DNA from: Bacteroidales bacterium UBA5326
GTDB taxonomy: Bacteria > Bacteroidota > Bacteroidia > Bacteroidales > UBA932
Assembly (NCBI GenBank): GCA_002408205.1
Contig: DHQY01000007.1
Span: 359,177 to 423,176, forward strand
Length of the DNA stretch: 64,000 nucleotides
Direction of reading: 5' to 3'
Shown here piece after piece: positions 1-7,995 of the stretch (its first letter is position 1; each line of letters opens with the position of its first letter). The notes under the pieces were generated by a model. That model saw only the letters and a program-made list of their open reading frames with translations, did not search any database and was not told the origin of the DNA. A program made the translations under genes and the position numbers.

Positions 1-58
1 CGGAGGGAAGGACCCATTGGCTTTGCCAATGGGAGGCGTTTCCCGTTCTAAATATCTT
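1..58 (+). repeat. 91-bp palindromic element, copy 1 (truncated by window start)
   Basis: This is the right part of the same element found complete at 35311-35401 and 36651-36741. It carries the inner hairpin CCCATTGGC-TTT-GCCAATGGG, then GTTTCCC and the terminal arm TCTAAATATCTT. The left third lies outside the window. Its inner hairpin matches the copy at 35311 in sequence and differs from the copy at 36651, but pairing is kept in all three. Confidence 0.85.
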
Positions 59-284
59 ACTAACAGGTTTTTAATGAAACGTGCCGAGCCAGTCCGGCAG
101 CCATTTTCCGCAACAAACATATGTAAATGGGACGTGAGTGCGCCAAACTCAAAAGGTATGTGGGCAGTTGGCAGAAAATCACCTCGGCACGTAAACAAAA
201 ACGGCCCAAAACGTGCACGAGTGGCAGCATAAACGTCTATGAGGAATGGGGAAGCACCAATTTTCAACCTTGGGAAAACTGTCC
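59..284. repeat. Intergenic palindromic DNA without a gene
   Basis: No convincing coding sequence is seen here. Two perfect 10-base arms, ACGTGCCGAG at 80-89 and CTCGGCACGT at 183-192, face each other. A single unit related to the 51-bp tandem repeats of 35099-35250 lies at about 187-235 (CGTAAACAAAAACGGCC followed by CGTGCACGAG). The region therefore looks like a fragment of the same kind of repeat island as 35018-36881. Confidence 0.6.
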
Positions 285-1385
285 CTAAAAACTAATCACT
301 GAGAGCTCCTCCATCATTGCGTTTGTGTAAGTGACGGGAGTAAGCGGGCCTGTCTCAAATTCACCGACTTTTGTGTAACTTTTTATCACAAAGGGATGTC
401 CGTTAGAGAACAATAAATTAGGACCGTCCGTTATCTGAAAATGTAAGTGAGGGGCGGTGGAGTTTCCCGAGTTCCCCAAAAGCCCTATAGGATTACCCTC
501 TTTTACGACCTCTCCCTGGGAAACAAAAAATTTGTAAGGTACACAATGGGCATAAAAGGCATAAAGGCCGTTTCCGATATTCTGGATTACATAATTTCCC
601 CCGTATTCGTCCATAGTGGTAAATACCAGGTCATGCGCGTCTCCCTTGTTCTCCGGCCGGCCGTCAACCACTTTTAGCACTGGCCCGTCGGCGACTGCAT
701 ACAGAGTATCTCTGTAGTTGAAATAGGACTCGTTCACTTTGGGATCTCCCTCGAAAAAATCGGTCATCTGGTCATTCAGCTGAAGGTTGTCAAAAGCGAA
801 TCGCTCTCCCCGCCAAAGATTTCCGTCAACAAAAAAGATCGTGTAAAAATGATAAGCATTTGTGGACTGGTTAATGAAAATCCAGTTATCTCCTTTTACA
901 GGCGACGAGATGGATAAGGGAGTCTTGTTTATCCGAGGCGAAAACAATCCGCCTTTTACCGTCATCTCTTTGTTTGAAACAGTATCTATAAGTATAAACC
1001 TGTGAGAAATTCTTGATGGTATTTTTTTGCTTAATTCAATGGGCAACTGGATAGAGAGGTAATAATGGGATATTCTATCGGAGGTAAATACAGGAATGAA
1101 CGGAATCGGGTCTTTGTGCACATGTGGCAAGTTCTCTTTTTCAATAGTTTGCAAAATTGAATTTGTATTGTGATCCAAAATCTCAATTTGCTGAAGCCTG
1201 AGGCCCTCCTTCTCCCATTCCCAGGTTTTGAGCGTATAGGGAATCCGGAAATATACCTCAGTTTTAAAGGGAATATCATTAATTACAACATCAATCTTTC
1301 TATTCCCATACGGGTACGTGCACAGCATTCTTTCGCATGAAAAGAGAGCCAGTGCCAATAACACGAAAATCAGAGACCTTTTCAT
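285..1385 (-). CDS. M23 family metallopeptidase, lipoprotein
   Basis: The 366-residue product begins with a lipoprotein-type signal (hydrophobic run ending in LALFSC), so it is probably anchored in the outer or inner membrane facing the periplasm. The C-terminal half has M23 (LytM/lysostaphin) features: the glycine-rich strand GGNYVIQN, YAFYAHC, VKEGNPIGLLGNSGNS and the zinc-binding HLHFQI. The first metal motif of active M23 enzymes (HxGxD) is less clear; GDAHD lies in about the right place. About 230 residues of unrecognised N-terminal sequence come first. The enzyme would cut peptidoglycan cross-bridges or act as a non-catalytic LytM regulator. It stands alone, transcribed away from the acyltransferase upstream. 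Confidence 0.8.
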   Translation of the reverse strand: MKRSLIFVLLALALFSCERMLCTYPYGNRKIDVVINDIPFKTEVYFRIPYTLKTWEWEKEGLRLQQIEILDHNTNSILQTIEKENLPHVHKDPIPFIPVFTSDRISHYYLSIQLPIELSKKIPSRISHRFILIDTVSNKEMTVKGGLFSPRINKTPLSISSPVKGDNWIFINQSTNAYHFYTIFFVDGNLWRGERFAFDNLQLNDQMTDFFEGDPKVNESYFNYRDTLYAVADGPVLKVVDGRPENKGDAHDLVFTTMDEYGGNYVIQNIGNGLYAFYAHCVPYKFFVSQGEVVKEGNPIGLLGNSGNSTAPHLHFQITDGPNLLFSNGHPFVIKSYTKVGEFETGPLTPVTYTNAMMEELSVISF

Positions 1386-1504
1386 AGCTTTTTTACTGTA
1401 AATGTATATAATTAATTGATACGCTGCTTTTCTGCAGCGTTGCCTCGTTTATTACAACTGTCAGATTTCGGGGAAGAGATTCTCAGCTTCAGGGAAAACG
1501 TTTC

Positions 1505-2632
1505 TCAGCTCTTACGCTTAAGCCGGTTGGTCAAGTACCCGCGTACCGGTCCGTCGTATAACTTCATGCACAGGTAAGCCAGTACAACAGATCCAAAGAA
1601 CAGGGCCAAAGCACCGGGCAAAGACTGGCCAAAGGTGAGGTTCTCATTTTTTACCCATGCATAGTAGAGGTAGATAAAGGGATAATGCACCATATACAGA
1701 GGGTAAGATATATCTCCCAGGAACTTGCACAGACGGGTGGTTATTTTGTTCGTTGTGTGGCCCGATGCCCCCAAATACACAAGCAGGGGAAAAACAACAA
1801 CGGCACAAAGGGTATCGTACAGACCGTTCATCCATAGATTTTCACTTCCGCCTATCCGGGGTATTGCCGATAAAATTATTATGGCGAGGCTGCCAATCCA
1901 AAAAGCCCCTTTGACCCTGACCGGCTTAAAGACCCGGGACATGAGCAATCCGGCCGAAAAAGAGAACAGCAGACGCAGCGAACCGCCCAGCATATTGTCA
2001 CCGGTAAGAGAATATCCCACGCATAAATCGCCATACGGACCCCAAATGGCAAATGCCGACAGTCCCAGGCCGGCAATGATAACCAGAATCATAAGGACTT
2101 TCGTTGGTAGTTTGCGAATAAACAACGCATACAGAATATTGCCAATGTACTCAAAAAAGAGTGACCAGCTGGGCCCGTTAAGCGGGAACATCTCTCCCAC
2201 TCCCCTGATCTCTGTTCCGGGCGTTACCGGAAAAAGTAATGTACTCATCACCGTGGCTATCAGCAGCATCGCAACAGATATTTTAGAAACATCCCAAACA
2301 GGGCAACCCTGGAAGTAGAACATTATGGCTCCAATAAGCGCCCCCATTACCACCATAGGATGCAACCTGATAAGTCTGCGCCTGAAAAACTCTTTGACTT
2401 TCATCGTTTTCCACCGCTCATCGTAGGCATAGCCCATAACAAATCCAGACAGGATAAAGAAGAAATCAACCGCCAGATATCCGTGATTGATCTGCTGGTC
2501 AAGATGACTGGTAGCAAATGCTTCAAAAATGTGAAACCAGACAACCGTTAATGCGGCCACGCCACGCAATCCGTCAAGTATATGATAATGCGGTTTTGTA
2601 TCTGCAAACGCAGACGGGGAAATTTTCATCAT
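1505..2632 (-). CDS. Acyltransferase family 3 (OafA/YrhL-like) membrane protein
   Basis: The 375-residue protein is a multi-pass membrane protein with about ten hydrophobic segments. Family hallmarks are the N-terminal LDGLRGVAALTVVWFH with the conserved histidine and the downstream FFILSGFVMGY. Members move acyl groups, often acetyl, onto surface polysaccharide or peptidoglycan sugars at the cytoplasmic membrane. The acceptor cannot be told from sequence, and no polysaccharide gene is adjacent. Two ATG codons are in tandem at the start. A -7 box ends five bases before the first ATG, so the message may be leaderless. Confidence 0.88.
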   Translation of the reverse strand: MMKISPSAFADTKPHYHILDGLRGVAALTVVWFHIFEAFATSHLDQQINHGYLAVDFFFILSGFVMGYAYDERWKTMKVKEFFRRRLIRLHPMVVMGALIGAIMFYFQGCPVWDVSKISVAMLLIATVMSTLLFPVTPGTEIRGVGEMFPLNGPSWSLFFEYIGNILYALFIRKLPTKVLMILVIIAGLGLSAFAIWGPYGDLCVGYSLTGDNMLGGSLRLLFSFSAGLLMSRVFKPVRVKGAFWIGSLAIIILSAIPRIGGSENLWMNGLYDTLCAVVVFPLLVYLGASGHTTNKITTRLCKFLGDISYPLYMVHYPFIYLYYAWVKNENLTFGQSLPGALALFFGSVVLAYLCMKLYDGPVRGYLTNRLKRKS

Positions 2633-2637
2633 ATTTG

Positions 2638-2645
2638 CAAAAATA
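2638..2645 (-). promoter_or_regulatory. -7 box (TATTTTTG) of the acyltransferase gene
   Basis: On the minus strand TATTTTTG matches the Bacteroidota -7 consensus TAnnTTTG and ends five bases before ATG at 2632. Transcription would begin at or next to the start codon. Confidence 0.55.
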
Positions 2646-2655
2646 AGCCAAAATC

Positions 2656-3456
2656 ATGATAACCGACATTATGCCCCTGCTTTTTCTTGGTCATGGAAAT
2701 CCCATGAACGCCATAGAGGAAAATGAATTTGTGAAAGGATTCCGGGAGGTTGGGCGCCAAATTCCGAGGCCTCGGGCCATTCTTTGCATCTCGGCCCACT
2801 GGGAGACTAGGGGCACTTTTGTCACATCTATGGAAAAACCAAGGACTATCCACGATTTTGGGGGTTTCCCAAAAGAACTCTATAAAATTGTATACCCGGC
2901 GCCCGGTAGTCCCGCTTTAGCCCGCGATACTATTGAAGCCATTACATCGGCCCGTGTGGAACCCGATTTTCAGTGGGGGCTTGATCACGGGACATGGAGC
3001 GTAATCAAACACATCTACCCCGACGCCTCGGTCCCCATAGTCCAACTGAGCCTTGACTACACCAAAACGTCTGATTACCATTACCAACTGGCCCGGGAGC
3101 TCTCGCCTCTCAGAAAAAAGGGCGTACTGATCATAGGTAGCGGAAATATGGTACACAATCTGAGACTCGCCGCCTGGGACCGGATGAACGACACGTTTGC
3201 TTACGATTGGGCTGCCGAGGCCGATGCACTTATGAAGAAATTCATTCTGGAAGATAACCACACCGCACTTATCAACTACGGTGCCCAGGGGGAGTCTTTC
3301 CGCCTGGCCATACCCACCCCGGAACATTATCTGCCGCTGTTATACATCCTTGCCCTTAAAGAAAAACAAGAAACCATCACACTGTTCAACGACAAACCCG
3401 TTGCCGGGTCCATGACCATGACCTCTATATTATTCTTTTCCAAATTGAATCCATGA
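2656..3456 (+). CDS. LigB-type extradiol dioxygenase, YgiD/DOPA dioxygenase-like
   Basis: The 266-residue product matches the YgiD/DODA family in length and motifs: LFLGHGNPMNAIE near the N-terminus, CISAHWETRGTFVT, IHDFGGFPKELY, YPAPGSPALA, GSGNMVHNLR and a final PEHYLPLLY. The histidines in these motifs are the zinc ligands and catalytic bases of the family, which opens catechol rings such as that of DOPA in vitro; the natural substrate in bacteria is unclear. The start could also be the ATG at 2671, which would put GHG at the usual position. Its 3' end overlaps the convergent gene at 3425-4525 by 32 bases. Confidence 0.88.
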   Translation: MITDIMPLLFLGHGNPMNAIEENEFVKGFREVGRQIPRPRAILCISAHWETRGTFVTSMEKPRTIHDFGGFPKELYKIVYPAPGSPALARDTIEAITSARVEPDFQWGLDHGTWSVIKHIYPDASVPIVQLSLDYTKTSDYHYQLARELSPLRKKGVLIIGSGNMVHNLRLAAWDRMNDTFAYDWAAEADALMKKFILEDNHTALINYGAQGESFRLAIPTPEHYLPLLYILALKEKQETITLFNDKPVAGSMTMTSILFFSKLNP

Positions 3457-4525
3457 AATAGCAGCCATTTTCATCACGTGTGATTTTTGCATCCCATATA
3501 TAGTTTTTTGGCCAGTCCCTGAAAATTTTGACCAGTTTAAACATCAACCTCAGTATCAGGCGTCTCTCCCTGGGTATCCATCCCAATTCCGGGTGAAGTT
3601 TAATATTTATTTCATTCTGTTTATTGCCTATCTGATAGGTACCTCTAATGACACCAGCACCGGTATCGGAAGCAATAGAGAAATCCCCTGTAAGGAAGAT
3701 GTTGTTTTTCAAAGCCAATATATCGGGAAAAGAGGGAGAGAATTCCACGGCACATAAATGCCGATCCCTTTGGACAGAAATTTTCTTTATTTCAGGATGA
3801 CCGTTATTTCGCTTTAATTCATAATGAACACTTTCAATATCAAAACTGTTTTTATTCCCGATTTCTTTGATTTCCATAAAACCATTGTGAGCAGGATTGA
3901 TATCCACATTAAAAGTATCGAGAGAGTACCTTGTAAAATAGTTACTTGACTTATCAACAGGCAGGAAGAAAACATCGGGTTTATGGAATTTACCTCCAAC
4001 AGATATTTTAATATCGCAGTAATTTTTCCTGGCAAAGGACATTTGGTACATATAATATACAGGAAGGGAAAGCGGTTTTTTTGATATCACCCCTACAGGT
4101 GCAAGAAGAGTAAAGGGTACTTTATCTTTTCTTTCACGCTCAGCAATTTTCAATATGACAGCTCTGTTATGCACATCCCGGAAGGAAATTGATAAATCAA
4201 GATCAGCCGGACTGAATGTAAAAAAACATGAGTCAAATATCGTCTCAATAAATGCGGGGGCATTAAGAATTGAACTTTGAAAGGCCAGGGGATACCCCTG
4301 CTGATGATATACATCGGCCGACCCGTTAAGCTTATAGGCAATCACAGCAATCTTATAAGTGCCGGCAGACAACACCGAAAGCTGAACTTCAAATTGATTG
4401 TAAAAAATATCGGGATCCTTCTCAAAAGGAATTAAGACCAACTGCCGCATCAGGTCAACTTTGAAACTGAACGGAGAAATAAATTGCCCATTTGATTTCC
4501 CGGTATAAATGTCTTGATGTGCCAT
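3425..4525 (-). CDS. Hypothetical protein, unrecognised family
   Basis: I do not recognise this 366-residue protein. It has no signal peptide and no long hydrophobic segment. The sequence alternates short beta-type stretches with charged turns, suggesting an all-beta protein. The C-terminal part is basic (RERRLILRLMFKLVKIFRDW). It follows the beta-propeller gene at 4530-5426 after four bases, so the two are almost certainly co-transcribed and may be functionally linked. No catalytic motif stands out. Its 3' end overlaps the convergent dioxygenase gene by 32 bases. Confidence 0.7.
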   Translation of the reverse strand: MAHQDIYTGKSNGQFISPFSFKVDLMRQLVLIPFEKDPDIFYNQFEVQLSVLSAGTYKIAVIAYKLNGSADVYHQQGYPLAFQSSILNAPAFIETIFDSCFFTFSPADLDLSISFRDVHNRAVILKIAERERKDKVPFTLLAPVGVISKKPLSLPVYYMYQMSFARKNYCDIKISVGGKFHKPDVFFLPVDKSSNYFTRYSLDTFNVDINPAHNGFMEIKEIGNKNSFDIESVHYELKRNNGHPEIKKISVQRDRHLCAVEFSPSFPDILALKNNIFLTGDFSIASDTGAGVIRGTYQIGNKQNEINIKLHPELGWIPRERRLILRLMFKLVKIFRDWPKNYIWDAKITRDENGCYFMDSIWKRII

Positions 4526-4529
4526 AATA

Positions 4530-5426
4530 TTAATCTGTGAATTGCTCCTTTAATGCATCAATAATATCTGATTCCAGCCAATAAATATGCGAGAACCCAT
4601 TCTCTTTCTTTGTCGCCATGAAAAAAACATATTTCAAATCCGGAGACATTGAAAATGACCATCCTCTTCCGGGGGAAGTATTAAATTTCGGGCCCATATT
4701 AACCGGTAATGTCCAACCGCCTTCTTTTTCCTTAAAAACAATGTAGTAATTGGACCCGTAAATATTTTTTTCCACACCTTCTGCCGGCACAACCACGAAA
4801 CTTTCATCTGGCGCCACATAGGCATTGTATCTATCTGTTCCACAATTAATTTCGGCGGGCAATAAAACGGGTTCATTAAAAACCCCGTCTGCGTTAGCAG
4901 ATTTGTATATATAAGAGATCACCTCGTTGGCAGAATTTCGCGTAAAATACATTGATCCATCGGAGGTGAAGGAAGGAAAATACTCACCTCCGTCTGTATT
5001 GACGGGCGGTCCTATATTATATGGGTCACCCCACCCATCTCCTTCTCTTTTCACTGCCCAGATATCATTATTTAATTTTTCATCACTTCTGCCGGAAGGT
5101 TTGCTTGAAGAGAAATACAGTATGGAGCCATCGCTGTTAAATGCGGGTTCAATAAACTTATACCTGGAATCTTTGGAGAAAGGCGCAGTTTCAGGTACGG
5201 TCCATTTACCATTTTCAAATTTTGTATATAGAATAGCAGAATAACGATAATCCGGTGTATAGACACAATAATAAATTTCATCGCCTGCCGGCGAAATGGC
5301 AACATCCCTGCTTGGCAAAGTATCTGAAATAAATCCATGATCCGTTCCAAGCAAAAGAATGTAAGGCTTCTCAATAATGTTCAATGAGAAAAGGCATAAT
5401 AATGTAATTATCAGGTATCTTACCAT
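4530..5426 (-). CDS. Exported WD40-like (PD40) beta-propeller protein
   Basis: The 298-residue protein starts with a hydrophobic signal segment (YLIITLLCLFSL) and then carries repeated PD40/TolB-type blades: ISPAGDEIYY, FNSDGSILYFSS, FTSDGSMYFTR, VAPDESFVVVP and MSPDLKYVFFMA. These D-G/F-S patterns make a propeller of about five blades. Such proteins in Bacteroidota bind ligands or partners in the periplasm or at the surface; no enzyme activity can be claimed. It is the first gene of a two-gene unit with the hypothetical gene downstream. Confidence 0.8.
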   Translation of the reverse strand: MVRYLIITLLCLFSLNIIEKPYILLLGTDHGFISDTLPSRDVAISPAGDEIYYCVYTPDYRYSAILYTKFENGKWTVPETAPFSKDSRYKFIEPAFNSDGSILYFSSSKPSGRSDEKLNNDIWAVKREGDGWGDPYNIGPPVNTDGGEYFPSFTSDGSMYFTRNSANEVISYIYKSANADGVFNEPVLLPAEINCGTDRYNAYVAPDESFVVVPAEGVEKNIYGSNYYIVFKEKEGGWTLPVNMGPKFNTSPGRGWSFSMSPDLKYVFFMATKKENGFSHIYWLESDIIDALKEQFTD

Positions 5427-5559
5427 TTTAACAAAACAAAATTACCGGAATCAAAAATTATGTCTTCATATCTTATTACTTGCTGAGAAAAACTTAGGGA
5501 TCTAAAAAAAACTTTCATTGTATTTAGTGCTCATCATGGCAAAAACCATATAGATTTTA

Positions 5560-5991
5560 TCAGTTTTCACTGCCGCCCCTCCCAATTTCAAAGTCTTTAT
5601 TAAAATATGTTTTTTTAATTACAGCGGCTTGTTTTTTCCACTCTTCAATACCTAATTTTTTAATGGTACAAAGATTGAACAGTTTTGTGTTATGAGGATA
5701 TTTATCGGCTCCTTTGGCAAGAGGCATAAGTAAATCACAGGGAAAATCCGAACAATCACAGCATAATTGAATGCCTTTTTCATTTACACAATCCAGTGTT
5801 TTACATTTTTTGCCCTGAAAATTCAGGAAAAGGCAATAATTCCCGTCAGAGCAGCCATTGCAGGAAACCTTCTCCGGCGGGATACCGGTAATGCGGGAAA
5901 TCGCATTTTGCGCTTCAATAGTAACATTTTCACAATAAAGTTCACAGTTAAAACAAGCAATTCCACATGGAGCAACGATCTGTTTTTTCAT
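5560..5991 (-). CDS. DUF3795-type cysteine-rich protein
   Basis: The 143-residue protein is rich in cysteine in the arrangement of the DUF3795 family: APCGIACFNCELYC, then CNGCSDGNYC, KCKTLDC and LCCDCSDFPC. The pairs of cysteines suggest binding of zinc or an iron-sulfur cluster. The family's function is unknown. The start ATG overlaps the stop of the upstream GNAT gene by four bases, so the pair is translationally coupled. The C-terminus after FEIGRG is short and polar. Confidence 0.8.
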   Translation of the reverse strand: MKKQIVAPCGIACFNCELYCENVTIEAQNAISRITGIPPEKVSCNGCSDGNYCLFLNFQGKKCKTLDCVNEKGIQLCCDCSDFPCDLLMPLAKGADKYPHNTKLFNLCTIKKLGIEEWKKQAAVIKKTYFNKDFEIGRGGSEN

Positions 5992-6845
5992 ACATCAATA
6001 TTTTTTAACATTTCAAATTGTTTTCCTTTTATTTCCATTCCGGCAGAGAGTAGGAAATCACTTATGGTACGGCATGAAGTCTCTGTATTAATGATCTTTA
6101 CAACATTACATAAACTATCAGAAACGGCTGCACTCAAAAGATGAGTGGCAATTTTTTTTCTTCTGTAATTCTTATTCACTGCAATTTGTGTGATATCACC
6201 CGATTCCGGCTCATGAACACAATAACCTGCAAGAGTTTGCCCGTCATATGCACCAATGATTTCAAAGCTTTCCTTATCTCTTTCAATTGCTTCAAACCCA
6301 TTCTGCCACGATGGATAAAAGTCCCAAAAAGAAGAGAGTTCGCTCAATTGATACAATCCGTCAAGTCTGACCAGGTCAAATCTTCTGCTCCCGTTTTCAG
6401 TCCCGATAAATTCACTCTTATCCCGGATATAGTAATTGAATTCTCTTGTTATCCCGAACCCAAGGTTTGTGTAAACCGATACAGCACGAGTATTGCTCTG
6501 GATGACTTCAAGCAGATACTGGCGAATGTTCCGTTGCCTCAGAAATGGAATCGAATAGTTAAAAAGTTCTGTGGCCAGGCCTTTCCCGCGATACTCCTTT
6601 AGCGTACCTGTTCCTGTATCATAGGCTGTTGCAATACCCCCGAAATTTCCAATTCCGTTTAGTATAAAAGCGACCATGTCGCAGTTATCAAAGAAGGCAA
6701 AAGACAGGCCTGGATCAAAACCCCTTCTTTTAAGCATTTTAATCAATTGCTGTTTATTCAATTGCACCTCATATTCTTCGAACGCGCTGCTAAAGGCATT
6801 GTAAATAAGATTAAAAGGCACTCCTTCAAGAGATTTGATTTCCAT
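5988..6845 (-). CDS. Tandem GNAT N-acetyltransferase
   Basis: The product of about 285 residues contains two GNAT folds. The first ends in LKEYRGKGLATELFNYSIPFLR, an acetyl-CoA binding loop (R/QxxGxG/A), followed by NTRAVSVYTNLGFG. The second has VNKNYRRKKIATHLLSAAV, a degenerate loop. Acetyl-CoA-dependent acylation of an unknown amine is expected. I prefer the ATG at 6845 because the residues before it (from an ATG at 6878) are not typical and that start would overlap the broken gene upstream. The gene is coupled to the DUF3795 gene. Confidence 0.82.
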   Translation of the reverse strand: MEIKSLEGVPFNLIYNAFSSAFEEYEVQLNKQQLIKMLKRRGFDPGLSFAFFDNCDMVAFILNGIGNFGGIATAYDTGTGTLKEYRGKGLATELFNYSIPFLRQRNIRQYLLEVIQSNTRAVSVYTNLGFGITREFNYYIRDKSEFIGTENGSRRFDLVRLDGLYQLSELSSFWDFYPSWQNGFEAIERDKESFEIIGAYDGQTLAGYCVHEPESGDITQIAVNKNYRRKKIATHLLSAAVSDSLCNVVKIINTETSCRTISDFLLSAGMEIKGKQFEMLKNIDV

Positions 6846-6855
6846 GGCTCCACAG

Positions 6856-7715
6856 TTATTTTTTTGTGTAATAATCAAGGAAGCTTTGCAGTTCAGTCAA
6901 TCTGTTACTATTCATAATTTTTTGATAAGAACTTGCGTCAACACCAATCTGTTTGTTTTTTATCAATAGTAAATTCCTCCGATTGCGTTCCCATCTTTTA
7001 TAAACCTCCTCTGTAATCTGCTCAGAAGCAGAATGATCAGAATCAAACATCCTTTCAGGGATCAGTATTTTAACGTCGTAGTTTTCCAATTCTCTTATAA
7101 GCCTTGATATATGATCCACTCCAAAAACAAAAACTACCCTTCCGGCATTATTCAATGAATCCATACCGTTCTTTACAATAATCCTGTTTCTTTCACGCCA
7201 GAAACCATGTGCCCTGTTTGCAATGGAATCGCCAACAATCATTTCATAAACATGATCAATCTTCTGTAGGGTATTTTTATTGTGAATATGATCATACAGA
7301 GATGATAATCCGGAATCTTCAAAAGTATTTGTCCAACTGGCTGTTTTGCTGATTTCATCTCTTATCTTCGGGGGATAGCTCTGTTCGGCTTCTTGCTGTA
7401 AAAAAAAATCGGCCCGCCAATCAACCGGGATGAATCTGTAACCCAATACCGTTGACATCTGGGCAAGCATTACCGCTTCGCTTCGGGAGGGAAATATCCT
7501 TCCAAAACCGTATTGTATGCTTCCGGTGTAATTTCTCCACAAACTATATCGGGATTAAGCAGCTGAATCTGGGTAAGCAGATCGTTCAGCGAGTAATGAT
7601 AACTATCGTTAAGGTGCATGGCGTGTACACTGCCAATTATATAAACCTCCGGTTGTGTTTGTCCATAGGCCAGACAGGAGATTGATATTAATAATGTGAA
7701 GACTATTTTTTTCAC
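6856..7715 (-). pseudogene. TraB/GumN-like exported protein, frameshifted
   Basis: Two overlapping frames make one gene. The first (7470-7715) gives a signal peptide and PEVYIIGSVHAMHL, like the G[T/S]xH motif of the TraB/PrgY/GumN/TIKI superfamily. The second (6856 to about 7484) continues with AVMLAQMSTVLGYRF and later VVFVFGVDHISRLIREL, like the second conserved motif. The break lies at a directly repeated GAAGC pair (7475-7484 on the opposite strand). Removing one GAAGC unit gives an uninterrupted protein of about 285 residues. Family members are proposed metal-dependent peptidases or signalling proteins. As read, the product would be cut to 81 residues and probably inactive. Confidence 0.78.
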
Positions 7716-7746
7716 TGATCCTTTAAAAAAATTGCCAATTTAATGA

Positions 7747-7995
7747 TCCATTAAGTTAACATCTACCATTCTGATCTCCTGTATTGTATCATTAGGGTCT
7801 AATTATATTGCGGGAAAATATTATCCGTCATATAAGCCAGAAACAACAAATATTGTAAATGACATAATGATCTATTCGGTATCGAACATTGTTCTTGTCA
7901 CCATTCTTGAGGCATGGATGTTAAATGAAGCGGGCAGATCTGCGTTTCCCAAAACATGGTATACTCATAACCTCGATCACTGTTTCAGAATTTGA
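7747..7995 (+). other. Possible gene remnant, membrane-protein fragment
   Basis: An open frame of about 82 codons runs without an ATG until 7867. Its translation looks protein-like (TILISCIVSLG, then IYSVSNIVLVTILEAWMLN and a final HNLDHCFRI). The hydrophobic segment followed by a late histidine and asparagine resembles the tail of CPBP-type intramembrane proteases, but this is weak. It overlaps the end of the convergent gene at 7977 by 19 bases. I take it as a possible 3' remnant of a lost gene. Confidence 0.3.

Noticed and set aside
17..232. 71-codon frame over the first repeats
   Set aside because: It reads through the 91-bp element and a 51-bp unit; only the element part resembles other copies, so it is kept as a finding and not as a gene.
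1725..2318. 197-codon open frame on the plus strand
   Set aside because: It is antisense to a clear acyltransferase gene and its translation has no recognisable features.
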